Assembly: GCA_946800325.1 (NCBI GenBank)
Contig: OX326958.1
Coordinates: forward strand, 5,776,001-5,840,000
Reading direction: 5' to 3'
From: Luzula sylvatica
Taxonomy: Eukaryota > Streptophyta > Magnoliopsida > Poales > Juncaceae
DNA length: 64,000 bases
Position numbers and translations under genes: made by a program. Position 1 is the first letter of the stretch. Each line of letters opens with the position of its first letter. Below the pieces are notes generated by a model. That model searched no databases and was not told the DNA's origin. It saw only the letters and a program-made list of their open reading frames with translations. This document shows, piece after piece, positions 14,152-28,800 of this stretch.

Positions 14152-14510
14152 TATTTTCTGCTAATTCGGGTCAAAAAGACCAAATCTCCCAAATCTAGTC
14201 ACGAGGCTGTATTCCTCTCGTCGAGGCGAGCGATTTTGATATAAAAATCGTGACATTTGTTGAAAGTATGAGAAATTTACGAGGATTTTAACATAACGGC
14301 ATTACCATTTTCTCTAGTTTATTGTTTTGTGCATTTTACAATTAATTGGTTAAATAATGAATAACTTTTATCCTTAAATTATATGCCGGAAATTCACCGG
14401 AGGCGGTCACTCCTCCTTCATTTCTTCGCGCAAAATAGATCGTTTTCAACTCGCAAAATCATGCCATAATCATCGTATATAATAATTCATGACTGAATTA
14501 CAATAAACTG
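14152..14510. repeat. Divergent 359-bp monomer, copy 5 (M40)
   Basis: Same family outside the super-repeat. Private changes include 'cgtgacatttgttg' near 14250, and its tail has 'tcaccgg' where copies 1-4 have 'tcactgg'. It is older than, or separate from, the 6531-bp amplification. Confidence 0.92.
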
Positions 14511-16325
14511 TATTTTCTGCTAATTCGGGTAAAAAAGACCAAATCTCCCAAATCCAGTCGCGTGGCTGCATTTCTCTCGTCGAGACGAGCGATTTTGATA
14601 TATAGATCGTGCCATTTGGTGAAAAAAAGTATGAGAAAGTAACGAGGGTTTTAACATTACGGCATTACCATTTTCTCTAATTTATTCTTATCTGAATTTT
14701 ACAATTAATTGTTTAAATAAAGAATAATTTTTATCCTTAAATTATACGCCGGAAATTCACCGGAGGCGGTCACTCCTCCTTCATTTCTTCGTGCAAAATA
14801 GATCATTTTCAACTCGCAAAATCATGCCATAATCATCGTATATAATAATTCATGACTGAATTACAATAAACTGTGTTTTCTGCTAATTCGGGTCAAAAAG
14901 ACCAAATCTCCCAAATCCAGTCACGTGGCTGCATTTCTCTCATCGAGACGAGCGATTTTGATATATAGATCGTGCCATTTGGTGAAAAAAAGTATGAGAA
15001 AGTAACGAGGGCTTTAACATTACGGCATTACCATTTTCTCTAATTTATTGTTATCTGAATTGTACAATTAATTGTTTAAATAAAGAATAATTTTTATCCT
15101 AAAATTATACGCCGGAAATTCACCGGAGGCGGTCACTCCTCCTTCATTTTTTCGCGCAAAATAGATCGTTTTCAACTCGCAAAATCATGCCATAATCATC
15201 GTATATAATAATTCATGACTGAATTACAATAAACAGTGTTTTCTGCTAATTTGGGTCAAAAAGACCAAATCTCCCAAATCCAGTCGCGTGGCTGCATTTC
15301 TCTCGTCGAGACGAGTGATTTTGATATATAGATCGTGCCATTTGGTGAAAAAAAGTATGAGAAAGTAACGAGGGTTTTAACATTACGGCATTACCATTTT
15401 CTCTAATTTATTGTTATCTGAATTTTACAATTAATTGTTTAAATAAAGAATAATTTTTGTCCTTAAATTATACGCCGGAAATTCACCGGAGGCGGTCACT
15501 CCTCCTTCATTTCTTCGCGCAAAATAGATCGTTTTCAACTCGCAAAATCATGCCATAATCATCGTATATAATAATTCATGACTGAATTACAATAAACTGT
15601 ATTTTCTGCTAATTCTGGTCAAAAAGACCAAATCTCCCAAATCCAATCGCGTGGCTGCATTTCTCTCGTCGAGACGAGCGATTTTGATATATAGATCGTG
15701 CCATTTGGTGAAAAAAAGTATGAGAAAGTAACGAGGGTTTTAACATTACGGCATTACCATTTTCTCTAATTTATTGTTATCTGAATTTTACAATTAATTG
15801 TTTAAATAAAGAATAATTTTTATCCGTAAATTATACGCCGGAAATTCACCGGAGGCGGTCACTCCTCCTTCATTTCTTCGCGCAAAATAGATCGTTTTCA
15901 ACTCGTAAAATCATGCCATAATCATCGTATATAATAATTCATGACTGAATTACAATAAACTGTGTTTTCTGCTAATTCGGGTCAAAAAGACCAAATCTCC
16001 CAAATCCAGTCGCGTGACTGCATTTCTCTCGTCGAGACGAGCGATTTTGATATATAGATCGTGCCATTTGGTGAAAAAAAGTATGAGAAAGTAACGAGGG
16101 TTTTAGCATTGCGGCATTACCATTTTCTCTAATTTATTGTTATCTGAATTTTACAATTAATTGTTTAAATAAAGAATAATTTTTTTTCTTAAATTATACG
16201 CCGGAAATTCACTGGAGGCAGTCTCTCCTTCTTCATTTCTTCGCGCAAAATAGGACGTTTTCAACTCGCAAATTCATGCCATAATCATCGTATTTAATAA
16301 TTCATGACTGAATTACAAAAAATTG

Positions 16326-16684
16326 TATTTTCTGCTAATTCGGGTCAAAAAGACCAAATCTCCCAAATCCAGTCACGAGGCTGTATTCCTCTTGTCGAGG
16401 CGAGCGATTTTGATATAAAAATCGTGCCATTTGGTGAAAGTATGAGAAATTTACGAGGATTTTAACATAACGGCATTACCATTTTCTCTAGTTTATTGTT
16501 TTGTGCATTTTACAATTAATTGGTTAAATAATGAATAACTTTTATCCTTAAATTATACGCCGGAAATTCACTGGAGGCGGTCACTGCTCCTTCATTTCTT
16601 CGCGCAAAATAGATCGTTTTCAACTCGCAAAATCATGCCATAATCATCGTATATAATAATTCATGACTGAATTACAATAAACTG
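16326..16684. repeat. Divergent 359-bp monomer, copy 6 (M46)
   Basis: This is the last member of the family in the window. It differs from the others by 'aaatccagtcacg' and 'ctcttgtcgagg', and its tail has 'tatacgcc' instead of 'tatatgcc'. It lies 2174 bp after copy 5, which is six units with one of them short. Confidence 0.92.
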
Positions 16685-17410
16685 TATTTTCTGCTAATTC
16701 GGGTCAAAAAGACCAAATCTCCCAAATCCAGTCGCGTGACTGCATTTCTCTCGTCGAGACGAGCGATTTTGATATATAGATCGTGCCATTTGGTGAAAAA
16801 AATTATGAGAAAGTAACGAGGGTTTTAACATTACGGCATTATCATTTTCTCTAATTTATTCTTATCTGAATTTTACAATTAATTGTTTAAATAAAGAATA
16901 ATTTTTATCCTTAAATTATACGCCGGAAATTCACCGGAGGCGGTCACTCCTCCTTCATTTCTTCGCGCAAAATAGATCATTTTCAACTCGCAAAATCATG
17001 CCATAATCATCGTATATAATAATTCATGACTGAATTACAATAGACTGTGTTTTCTGCTAATTCAGGTCAAAAAGACCAAATCTCCCAAATCCAGTCGCGT
17101 GGCTGCATTTCTCTCGTCGAGACGAGCGATTTTGATATATAGATCGTGCCATTTGGTGAAAAAAAGTATGAGAAAGTCACGAGGGTTTTAACAGTACGGG
17201 ATTAACATTTTCTCTAATTTATTGTTCTCTGAATTTTACAATTAATTGTTTAAATAAAGAATAATTTTTGTCCTTAAATTATACGCCGGAAATTCACCGG
17301 AGGCGGTCACTCCTCCTTCATTTCTTCGCGCAAAATAGATCGTTTTCAACTCGCAAAATCATGCCATAATCATCGTATATAATAATTCATGACTGAATTA
17401 CAATAAACTG

Positions 17411-18862
17411 TATTTTCTGCTAATTCTGGTCAAAAAGACCAAATCTCCCAAATCCAGTCGCGTGGCTGCATTTCTCTCGTCGAGACGAGCGATTTTGATA
17501 TATAGATCGTGCCATTTGGTGAAAAAAAGTATGAGAGAGTAACGAGGGTTTTAACATTACGGCATTACCATTTTCTCTAATTTATTGTTATCTGAATTTT
17601 AAAATTAATTGTTTAAATAAAGAATAATTTTTATCCGTAAATTATACGCCGGAAATTCACAGGAGGCGGTCACTCCTCCTTCATTTCTTCGCGCAAAATA
17701 GATCGTTTTCAACTCGTAAAATCATGCCATAATCATCGTATATAATAATTCATGACTGAATTACAATAAACTTTGTTTTCTGCTAATTCGGGTCAAAAAG
17801 ACCAAATCTCCCAAATCCAGTCGCGTGGCTGCATTTCTCTTATCGAGACGAGCGATTTTGATATATAGATCGTGCCATTTGGTGAAAAAAAGTATGAGAA
17901 AGTAACGAGGGTTTTAACATTACGGCATTACCATTTTCTCTAATTTATTGTTATCTGAATTTTATAATTAATTGTTTAAATTAAGAATAATTTTTATTCT
18001 TAAATTATACGCCGGAAATTCACCGGAGGCGGTCACTCATCCTTCATTTCTTCGCGCAAAATAGATTGTTTTCAACTCGCAAAATCGTGCCATAATCATC
18101 GTATATAATAATTCATGACTGAATTACAATAAACTGTGTTTTCTGCTAATTCGGGTCAAAAAGACCAAATCTCCCAAATCCAGTCGCGTGGCTGCATTTC
18201 TCTCGTCGAGACGAGCGATTTTGATATATAGATCGTGCCATTTGGTGAAAAAAAGTATGAGAAAGTAACGAGGGTTTTAACATTACGGCATTCACATTTT
18301 CTCTAATTTATTGTTATCTGAATTTTACAATTAATTGTTTAAATAAAGAATAATTTTTATCCTTATATTATACGCCGGAAATTCACCGGAGGCGGTCACT
18401 CCTCCTTCATTTCTTCGCGCAAAATAGATCGTTTTCAACTCGCAAAATCATGCCATAATCATCTTATATAATAATTCATGACTGAATTACAATAAACTTT
18501 GTTTTGTGCTAATTCGGGTAAAAAAGACCAAATCTCCCAAATCCAGTCGCGTGGCTGCATTTCTCTCGTCGAGACGAGCGATTTTGATATATAGATCGTG
18601 CCATTTGGTGAAAAAAAGTATGAGAAAGTAAGGAGGGTTTTAACATTACGGCATTACCATTTTCTCTAATTTATTGTTATCTGAATTTTACAATTAATTG
18701 TTTAAATTAAGAATAATTTTTATTCTTAAATTATACGCCGGAAATTCACCGGAGGCGGTCACTCCTCCTTCATTTCTTCGCGCAAAATAAATTGTTTTCA
18801 ACTCGCAAAATCGTGCCATAATCATCGTATATAATAATTCATGACTGAATTACAATAAACTG
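17411..18862. repeat. Tetrameric HOR, copy 1 (M49-M52)
   Basis: Four units (17411, 17774, 18137, 18500) recur 1452 bp later. Diagnostic states are 'ttctggtc', 'ttttaaaattaatt', 'tcacagg' and 'actcgtaaaatc' in the first; 'tttgttttctgc' with 'tttaaattaag' in the second; 'ttcacatttt', 'ttatattatacg' and 'catcttatat' in the third; and 'ggtaaaaaag' in the fourth. Confidence 0.9.
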
Positions 18863-20314
18863 TATTTTCTGCTAATTCTGGTCAAAAAGACCAAATCTCC
18901 CAAATCCAGTCGCGTGGCTGCATTTCTCTCGTCGAGACGAGCGATTTTGATATATAGATCGTGCCATTTGGTGAAAAAAAGTATGAGAAAGTAACGAGGG
19001 TTTTAACATTACGGCATTACCATTTTCTCTAATTTATTGTTATCTGAATTTTAAAATTAATTGGTTAAATAAAGAATAATTTTTATCCGTAAATTATACG
19101 CCGAAAATTCACAGGAGGCGGTCACTCCTCCTTCATTTCTTCGCGCAAAATAGATCGTTTTCAACTCGTAAAATCATGCCATAAACATCGTATATGGTAA
19201 TTCATGACTGAATTACAATAAACTTTGTTTTCTGCTAATTCGGGTCAAAAAGACCAAATCTCCCAAATCCAGTCGCGTGGCTGCATTTCTCTCATCGAGA
19301 CGAGCGATTTTGATATATAGATCGTGCCATTTGGTGAAAAAAAGTATGAGAAAGTAATGAGGGTTTTAACATTACGGCATTACCATTTTCTCTAATTTAT
19401 TGTTATCTGAATTTTACAATTAATTGTTTAAATTAAGAATAATTTTTATTCTTAAATTATACGCCGGAAATTCACCGGAGGCGGTCACTCCTCCTTCATT
19501 TCTTCGCGCAAAATAGATTGTTTTCAACTCGCAAAATCGTGCCATAATCATCGTATATAATAATTCATGACTGAATTACAATAAACTGTGTTTTCTGCTA
19601 ATTCGGGTCAAAAAGACCAAATCTCCCAAATCCAGTCGCGTGGCTGCATTTCTCTCGTCGAGACGAGCGATTTTGATATATAGATCGTGCCATTTGGTGA
19701 AAAAAAGTATGAGATAGTAACGAGGGTTTTAACATTACGGCATTCACATTTTCTCTAATTTATTGTTATCTGAATTTTACAATTAATTGTTTAAATAAAG
19801 AATAATTTTTATCCTTATATTATACGCCGGAAATTCACCGGAGGCGGTCACTCCTCCTTCATTTCTTCGCGCAAAATAGATCGTTTTCAACTCGCAAAAT
19901 CATGCCATAATCATCTTATATAATAATTCATGACTGAATTACAATAAACTGTGTTTTCTGCTAATTCGGGTAAAAAAGACCAAATCTCCCAAATCCAGTC
20001 GCGTGGCTGCAATTCTCTCGTCGAGACGAGCGATTTTGATATATAGATCGTCCCATTTGGTGAAAAAAAGTATGAGAAAGTAACGAGGGTTTTAACATTA
20101 CGGCATTACCATTTTCTCTAATTTATTGTTATCTGAATTTTACAATTAATTGTTTAAATAAAAAATAATTTTTATCCTTAAATTATACGCCGGAAATTCA
20201 CCGGAGGCGATCACTCCTCCTTCATTTCTTCACGCAAAATAGATCGTTTTCAACTCGCAAAATCATGCCATAATCATCGTATATAATAATTCATGACTGA
20301 ATTACAATAAACTG
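18863..20314. repeat. Tetrameric HOR, copy 2 (M53-M56)
   Basis: Units start at 18863, 19226, 19589 and 19952 and match copy 1 in order. The fourth unit has drifted or been converted. It carries 'ctgcaattctc', 'cgtcccattt' and a 'gcgatcactcc' plus 'cttcacgc' tail absent from M52. That M56 form is copied again near 25400. Confidence 0.88.
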
Positions 20315-21767
20315 TGTTTTCTGCTAATTCGGGTCAAAAAGACCAAATCTTCCAAATCCAGTCGCGTGGCTGCATTTCTCTCGTCGAGACGAGCGATTTT
20401 GATATATAGATCGTGCCATTTGGTGAAAAAAAGTATGAGAAAGTAACAAGGGTTTTAACATTACGGCATTACCATTTTCTCTAATTTATTGTTATCCGAA
20501 TTTTACAATTAATTGTTTAAATAAAGAATAATTTTTATCCGTAAATTATACGCCGGAAATTCACCGGAGGCGGTCACTCCTCCTTAATTTTCTTCGCGCA
20601 AAATAGATCGTTTTCAACTCGAAAAATCATGCCATAATCATCGTATATAATAATTCATGATTGAATTACAATAAACTGTATTTTCTGCTAATTCGGGTCA
20701 AAAAGACCAAATCTCCCAAATCCAGTCGCGTGGCTGCATTTCTCTCGTCGAGACGAGCGATTTTGATATATAGATCGTGCCATTTGGTTAAAAAAAGTAT
20801 GAGAAAGTAACGAGGGTTTTAACATTACGGTATTACCATTTTCTCTAATTTATTGTGATCTGAATTTTACAATTAATTGTTTAAATAAAAAATAATTTTT
20901 ATTCGTAAATTATACGCCTGAAATTCACCGGAGGCGGTCACTCCTCCTTCATTTCTTCGCGCAAAATAGATCGTTTTCAACTCGCAAAATCATGCCATAA
21001 TCATCGTATATAATAATTCATGACTGAATTACAATAAACTGTGTTTTCTGCTAATTCGGGTCAAAAAGGCCAAATCTCCCAAATCCAGTCACGTGGCTGG
21101 ATTTCTCTCATCGAGACGAGCGATTTTGATATATAGATCATGCCATTTGGTGAAAAAAAGTATGAGAAAGTAACGAGGGTTTTAACATTACGGCATTACC
21201 ATTTTCTCTAATTTATTGTTATCTGAATTTTACAATTAATTGTTTAAATAAAGAATAATTTTTATCCTTAAATTATACGCCGGAAATTCACCGGAGGCGG
21301 TCACTGCTCCTTCATTTCTTCGCGCAAAATAGATCGTTTTCAACTCGTAAAATCATGCCATAATCATCGTATATGGTAATTCATGACTGAATTACAATAA
21401 ACTTTGTTTTCTGCTAATTCGGGTCAGAAAGACCAAATCTCCCAAATCCAGTCGCGTGGCTGCATTTCTCTCATCGAGACGAGCGATTTTGATATATAGA
21501 TCGTGCCATTTGGTGAAAAAAAATATGAGAAAGTAATGAGGGTTTTAACATTACGGCATTACCATTTTCTCTAATTTATTGTTATCTGAATTTTACAATT
21601 AATTGTTTAAATAAAAAATAATTTTTATCCTTAAATTATACGCCGGAAATTCACCGGAGGCGATCACTCCTCCTTCATTTCTTCACGCAAAATAGATCGT
21701 TTTCAACTCGCAAAATCATGCCATAATCATCGTATATAATAATTCATGACTGAATTACAATAAACTG
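20315..21767. repeat. Second tetrameric HOR, copy 1 (M57-M60)
   Basis: Units start at 20315, 20679, 21042 and 21405; the period is 1453 bp because M57 has a one-base insertion in 'ccttaattttcttcg'. Diagnostic states are 'aacaaggg' and 'tatccgaatt' in M57, 'ggttaaaaaaag' with 'cggtatt' and 'gtgatctg' in M58, and 'cacgtggctgga', 'ctcatcgag' and 'gatcatgcc' in M59. M60 is a hybrid with an M54-like head and an M56-like tail. Confidence 0.88.
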
Positions 21768-22857
21768 TGTTTTCTGCTAATTCGGGTCAAAAAGACCAAA
21801 TCTCCCAAATCCAGTCGCGTGGCTGCATTTCTCTCGTCGAGACGAGCGATTTTGATATATAGATCGTGCCATTTGGTGAAAAAAAGTATGAGAAAGTAAC
21901 AAGGGTTTTAACATTACGGCATTACCATTTTCTCTAATTTATTGTTATCCGAATTTTACAATTAATTGTTTAAATAAAGAATAATTTTTATCCGTAAATT
22001 ATACGCCGGAAATTCACCGGAGGCGGTCACTCCTCCTTAATTTTCTTCGCGCAAAATAGATCGTTTTCAACTCGAAAAATCATGCCATAATCATCGTATA
22101 TAATAATTCATGATTGAATTACAATAAACTGTATTTTCTGCTAATTCGGGTCAAAAAGACCAAATCTCCCAAATCCAGTCGCGTGGCTGCATTTCTCTCG
22201 TCGAGACGAGCGATTTTGATATATAGATCGTGCCATTTGGTTAAAAAAAGTATGAGAAAGTAACAAGGGTTTTAACATTACGGTATTACCATTTTCTCTA
22301 ATTTATTGTGATCTGAATTTTACAATTAATTGTTTAAATAAAAAATAATTTTTATTCGTAAATTATACGCCTGAAATTCACCGGAGGCGGTCACTACTCC
22401 TTCATTTCTTCGCGCAAAATAGATTGTTTTCAACTCGCAAAATCATGCCATAATCATCGTATATAATAATTCATGACTGAATTACAATAAACTGTGTTTT
22501 CTGCTAATTCGGGTCAAAAAGACCAAATCTCCCAAATCCAGTCACGTGGCTGGATTTCTCTCATCGAGACGAGCGATTTTGATATATAGATCATGCCATT
22601 TGGTGAAAAAAAGTATGAGAAAGTAACGAGGGTTTTAACATTACGGCATTACCATTTTCTCTAATTTATTGTTATCTGAATTTTACAATTAATTGTTTAA
22701 ATAAAGAATAATTTTTATCCTTAAATTATACGCCGGAAATTCACCGGAGGCGGTCACTCCTCCTTCATTTCTTCGCGCAAAATAGATCGATTTCAACTCG
22801 CAAAATCATGCCATGATCATCGTATATAATAATTCATGACTGAATTACACTAAACTG
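21768..22857. repeat. Second tetrameric HOR, copy 2, partial (M61-M63)
   Basis: Units 21768, 22132 and 22495 repeat M57-M59 in order, including the 'ttaattttc' insertion at 22037. The expected fourth unit is replaced by a unit of the 'acactaaactg' family at 22858, so the copy stops here. Confidence 0.88.
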
Positions 22858-25800
22858 TATTTTCTGCTAATTCGGGTCAAAAAGACCAAATCTCCCAAAT
22901 CCAGTAGCGTGGCTGCATTTCTCTCGTCGAGACGAGCGATTTTGATATATAGATCGTGCCATTTGGTGAAAAAAAGTATGAGAAAGTAACGAGGGTTTTA
23001 ACATTACGGCATTACCATTTTCTCTAATTTATTGTTATCTGAATTTTACAATTAATTGTTTAAATAAAGAATAATTTTTATCCGTAAATTATACGCCGGA
23101 AATTCACCGGAGGCGGTCACTCCTCCTTCATTTCTTCGCGCAAAATAGATCGTTTTCAACTCGCAAAATCATGCCATGATCATCGTATATAATAATTCAT
23201 GACTGAATTACACTAAACTGTATTTTCTGCTAATTCGGGTCGAAAAGACCAAATCTCCCAAATCCAGTCGCGTGGCTGCATTTCTCTCGTCGAGACGAGC
23301 GATTTTGATATATAGATCGTGCCATTTGGTGAAAAAAAGTATGAGAAAGTAACGAGGGTTTTAACATTACGGCATTACCATTTTCTCTAATTTATTGTTA
23401 TCTGAATTTTACAATTAATTGTTTAAATAAAGAATAATTTTTATCCGTAAATTATACGCCGGAAATTCACCGGAGGCGGTCACTCCTCCTTCATTTCTTC
23501 GCGCAAAATAGATCATTTTCAACTCGCAAAATCATGCCATAATCATCGTATATAATAATTCATGACTGAATTACAATAAACTGTGTTTTCTGCTAATTCG
23601 GGTCAAAAAGACCAAATCTCCCAAATCCAATCGCGTGGCTGCATTTCTCTCGTCGAGACGAGCGATTTTGATATATAGATCGTGCCATTTGGTGAAAAAA
23701 AGTATGAGAAAGTAACGAGGGTTTTAACATTACGGCATTACCATTTTCTCTAATTTATTGTTATCCGAATTTTACAATTAATTGTTTAAATAAAAAATAA
23801 TTTTTATCCTTAAATTATACGCCGGAAATTCACCGGAGGCGATCACTCCTCCTTCATTTCTTCACGCAAAATAGATCGTTTTCAACTCGCAAAATCATGC
23901 CATAATCATCGTATATAATAATTCATGACTGAATTACAATAAACTGTGTTTTCTGCTAATTCGGGTCAAAAAGACCAAATCTTCCAAATTCAGTCGCGTG
24001 GCTGCATTTCTCTCGTCGAGACGAGCGATTTTGATATATAGATCGTGCCATTTGGTGAAAAAAAGTATGAGAAAGTAACAAGGGTTTTAACATTACGGCA
24101 TTACCATTTTCTCTAATTTATTGTTATCCGAATTTTACAATTAATTGTTTAAATAAAGAATAATTTTTATCCGTAAATTATACGCCGGAAATTCACCGGA
24201 GGCGGTCACTCCTCCTTAATTTTCTTCGCGCAAAATAGATCGTTTTCAACTCGAAAAATCATGCCATAATCATCGTATATAATAATTCATGATTGAATTA
24301 CAATAAACTGTATTTTCTGCTAATTCGGGTCAAAAAGACCAAATCTCCCAAATCCAGTCGCGTGGCTGCATTTCTCTCGTCGAGACGAGCGATTTTGATA
24401 TATAGATCGTGCCATTTGGTTAAAAAAAGTATGAGAAAGTTACGAGGGTTTTAACATTACGGTATTACCATTTTCTCTAATTTATTGTGATCTGAATTTT
24501 ACAATTAATTGTTTAAATAAAAAATAATTTTTATCCGTAAATTATACGCCGGAAATTCACCGGAGGCGGTCACTCCTCCTTCATTTCTTCGCGCAAAATA
24601 GATCGTTTTCAACTCGCAAAATCATGCCATGATCATCGTATATAATAATTCATGACTGAATTACACTAAACTGTATTTTCTGCTAATTCGGGTCAAAAAG
24701 ACCAAATCTCCCAAATCCAGTCGCGTGGCTGCATTTCTCTCATCGAGACGAGCGATTTTGATATATAGATCGTGCCATTTGGTGAAAAAAAATATGAGAA
24801 AGTAATGAGGGTTTTAACATTACGGCATTACCATTTTCTCTAATTTATTGTTATCTGAATTTTACAATTAATTGTTTAAATTAAGAATAATTTTTATTCT
24901 TAAATTATACGCCGGAAATTCACCGGAGGCGGTCACTCCTCCTTCATTTCTTCGCGCAAAATAGATTGTTTTCAACTCGCAAAATCGTGCCATAATCATC
25001 GTATATAATAATTCATGACTGAATTACAATAAACTGTGTTTTCTGCTAATTCGGGTCAAAAAGACCAAATCTCCCAAATCCAGTCGCGTGGCTGCATTTC
25101 TCTCGTCGAGACGAGCGATTTTGATATATAGATCGTGCCATTTGGTGAAAAAAAGTATGAGATAGTAACGAGGGTTTTAACATTACGGCATTCACATTTT
25201 CTCTAATTTATTGTTATCTGAATTTTACAATTAATTGTTTAAATAAAGAATAATTTTTATCCTTATATTATACGCCGGAAATTCACCGGAGGCGGTCACT
25301 CCTCCTTCATTTCTTCGCGCAAAATAGATCGTTTTCAACTCGCAAAATCATGCCATAATCATCTTATATAATAATTCATGACTGAATTACAATAAACTGT
25401 GTTTTCTGCTAATTCGGGTAAAAAAGACCAAATCTCCCAAATCCAGTCGCGTGGCTGCAATTCTCTCGTCGAGACGAGCGATTTTGATATATAGATCGTC
25501 CCATTTGGTGAAAAAAAGTATGAGAAAGTAACGAGGGTTTTAACATTACGGCATTACCATTTTCTCTAATTTATTGTTATCTGAATTTTACAATTAATTG
25601 TTTAAATAAAAAATAATTTTTATCCTTAAATTATACGCCGGAAATTCACCGGAGGCGATCACTCCTCCTTCATTTCTTCACGCAAAATAGATCGTTTTCA
25701 ACTCGCAAAATCATGCCATAATCATCGTATATAATAATTCATGACTGAATTACAATAAACTGTGTTTTCTGCTAATTCGGGTCAAAAAGACCAAATCTCC

Positions 25801-28800
25801 CAAATCCAGTCGCGTGGCTGCATTTCTCTCGTCGAGACGAGCGATTTTGATATATAGATCGTGCCATTTGGTGAAAAAAAGTATGAGAAAGTAACAAGGG
25901 TTTTAACATTACGGCATTACCATTTTCTCTAATTTATTGTTATCCGAATTTTACAATTAATTGTTTAAATAAAGAATAATTTTTATCCGTAAATTATACG
26001 CCGGAAATTCACCGGAGGCGGTCACTCCTCCTTAATTTTCTTCGCGCAAAATAGATCGTTTTCAACTCGAAAAATCATGCCATAATCATCGTATATAATA
26101 ATTCATGATTGAATTACAATAAACTGTATTTTCTGCTAATTCGGGTCAAAAAGACCAAATCTCCCAAATCCAGTCGCGTGGCTGCATTTCTCTCGTCGAG
26201 ACGAGCGATTTTGATATATAGATCGTGCCATTTGGTTAAAAAAAGTATGAGAAAGTTACGAGGGTTTTAACATTACGGTATTACCATTTTCTCTAATTTA
26301 TTGTGATCTGAATTTTACAATTAATTGTTTAAATAAAAAATAATTTTTATCCGTAAATTATACGCCTGAAATTCACCGGAGGCGGTCACTCCTCCTTAAT
26401 TTTCTTCGCGCAAAATAGATCGTTTTCAACTCGAAAAATCATGCCATAATCATCGTATATAATAATTCATGACTGAATTACAATAAACTGTGTTTTCTGC
26501 TAATTCGGGTCAAAAAGACCAAATCTCCCAAATCCAGTCACGTGGCTGGATTTCTCTCATCGAGACGAGCGATTTTGATATATAGATCATGCCATTTGGT
26601 GAAAAAAAGTATGAGAAAGTAACGAGGGTTTTAACATTACGGCATTACCATTTTCTCTAATTTATTGTTATCTGAATTTTACAATTAATTGTTTAAATAA
26701 AGAATAATTTTTATCCTTAAATTATACGCCGGAAATTCACCGGAGGCGGTCACTCCTCCTTCATTTCTTCGCGCAAAATAGATCGTTTTCAACTCGCAAA
26801 ATCATGCCATGATCATCGTATATAATAATTCATGACTGAATTACAATAAACTGTATTTTCTGCTAATTCGGGTCAAAAAGACCAAATCTCCCAAATCCAG
26901 TCGCGTGGCTGCATTTCTCTCGTCGAGACGAGCGATTTTGATATATAGATCGTGCCATTTGGTTAAAAAAAGTATGAGAAAGTAACGAGGGTTTTAACAT
27001 TACGGTATTACCATTTTCTCTAATTTATTGTGATCTGAATTTTACAATTAATTGTTTAAATAAAGAATAATTTTTATCCTTAAATTATACGCCGGAAATT
27101 CACCGGAGGCAGTCACTCCTCCTTCATTTCTTCGCGCAAAATAGATCGTTTTCAACTCGCAAAATCATGCCATGATCATCGTATATAATAATTCATGACT
27201 GAATTACACTAAACTGTATTTTCTGCTAATTCGGGTCAAAAAGACCAAATCTCCCAAATCCAGTAGCGTGGCTGCATTTCTCTCGTCGAGACGAGCGATT
27301 TTGATATATAGATCGTGCCATTTGGTGAAAAAAAGTATGAGAAAGTAACGAGGGTTTTAACATTACGGCATTACCATTTTCTCTAATTTATTGTTATCTG
27401 AATTTTACAATTAATTGTTTAAATAAAGAATAATTTTTATCCGTAAATTATACGCCGGAAATTCACCGGAGGCGGTCACTCCTCCTTCATTTCTTCGCGC
27501 AAAATAGATCGTTTTCAACTCGCAAAATCGTGCCATAATCATCGTATATAATAATTCATGACTGAATTACAATAAACTGTGTTTTCTGCTAATTCGGGTC
27601 AAAAAGACCAAATCTCCCAAATCCAGTCGCGTGGCTGCATTTCTCTCGTCGAGACGAGCGATTTTGATATATAGATCGTGCCATTTGGTGAAAAAAAGTA
27701 TGAGATAGTAACGAGGGTTTTAACATTACGGCATTCACATTTTCTCTAATTTATTGTTATCTGAATTTTACAATTAATTGTTTAAATAAAGAATAATTTT
27801 TATCCTTATATTATACGCCGGAAAATTCACCGGAGGCGGTCACTCCTCCTTCATTTCTTCGCGCAAAATAGATCGTTTTCAACTCGCAAAATCATGCCAT
27901 AATCATCGTATATAATAATTCATGACTGAATTACAATAAACTGTGTTTTCTGCTAATTCGGGTCAAAAAGACCAAATCTCCCAAATCCAGTCGCGTGGCT
28001 GCAATTCTCTCGTCGAGACGAGCGATTTTGATATATAGATCGTGCCATTTGGTGAAAAAAAGTATGAGAAAGTAACGAGGGTTTTAACATTACGGCATTA
28101 CCATTTTCTCTAATTTATTGTTATCTGAATTTTACAATTAATTGTTTAAATAAAAAATAATTTTTATCCTTAAATTATACGCCGGAAATTCACCGGAGGC
28201 GATCACTCCTCCTTCATTTGTTCACGCAAAATAGATCGTTTTCAACTCGCAAAATCATGCCATAATCATCGTATATAATAATTCATGACTGAATTACAAT
28301 AAACTGTGTTTTCTGCTAATTCGGGTCAAAAAGACCAAATCTCCCAAATCCAGTCGCGTGGCTGCATTTCTCTCGTCGAGACGAGCGATTTTGATATATA
28401 GATCGTGCCATTTGGTGAAAAAAAGTATGAGAAAGTAACAAGGGTTTTAACATTACGGCATTACCATTTTCTCTAATTTATTGTTATCCGAATTTTACAA
28501 TTAATTGTTTAAATAAAGAATAATTTTTATCCGTAAATTATACGCCGGAAATTCACCGGAGGCGGTCACTCCTCCTTAATTTTCTTCGCGCAAAATAGAT
28601 CGTTTTCAACTCGAAAAATCATGCCATAATCATCGTATATAATAATTCATGATTGAATTACAATAAACTGTATTTTCTACTAATTCGGGTCAAAAAGACC
28701 AAATCTCCCAAATCCAGTCGCGTGGCTGCATTTCTCTCGTCGAGACGAGCGATTTTGATATATAGATCGTGCCATTTGGTGAAAAAAATATGAGAAAGTA

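Larger units (their letters stand above)
13789..17410. repeat. Mixed monomers with a decayed 5/6-unit order (M39-M48)
   Basis: Units start at 13789, 14152, 14511, 14874, 15237, 15600, 15963, 16326, 16685 and 17048. M40 and M41 correspond to M46 and M47, 2174 bp apart, sharing 'attcttatc' and 'gatcattttc'. M43 and M44 correspond instead to M48 and M49, 1811 bp apart, sharing 'tttttgtcc' and 'ttctggtc'. The change from a six-unit to a five-unit offset implies loss of one monomer around M42-M48. Private substitutions are more common here than in the flanking blocks, which suggests an older segment. Confidence 0.75.
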
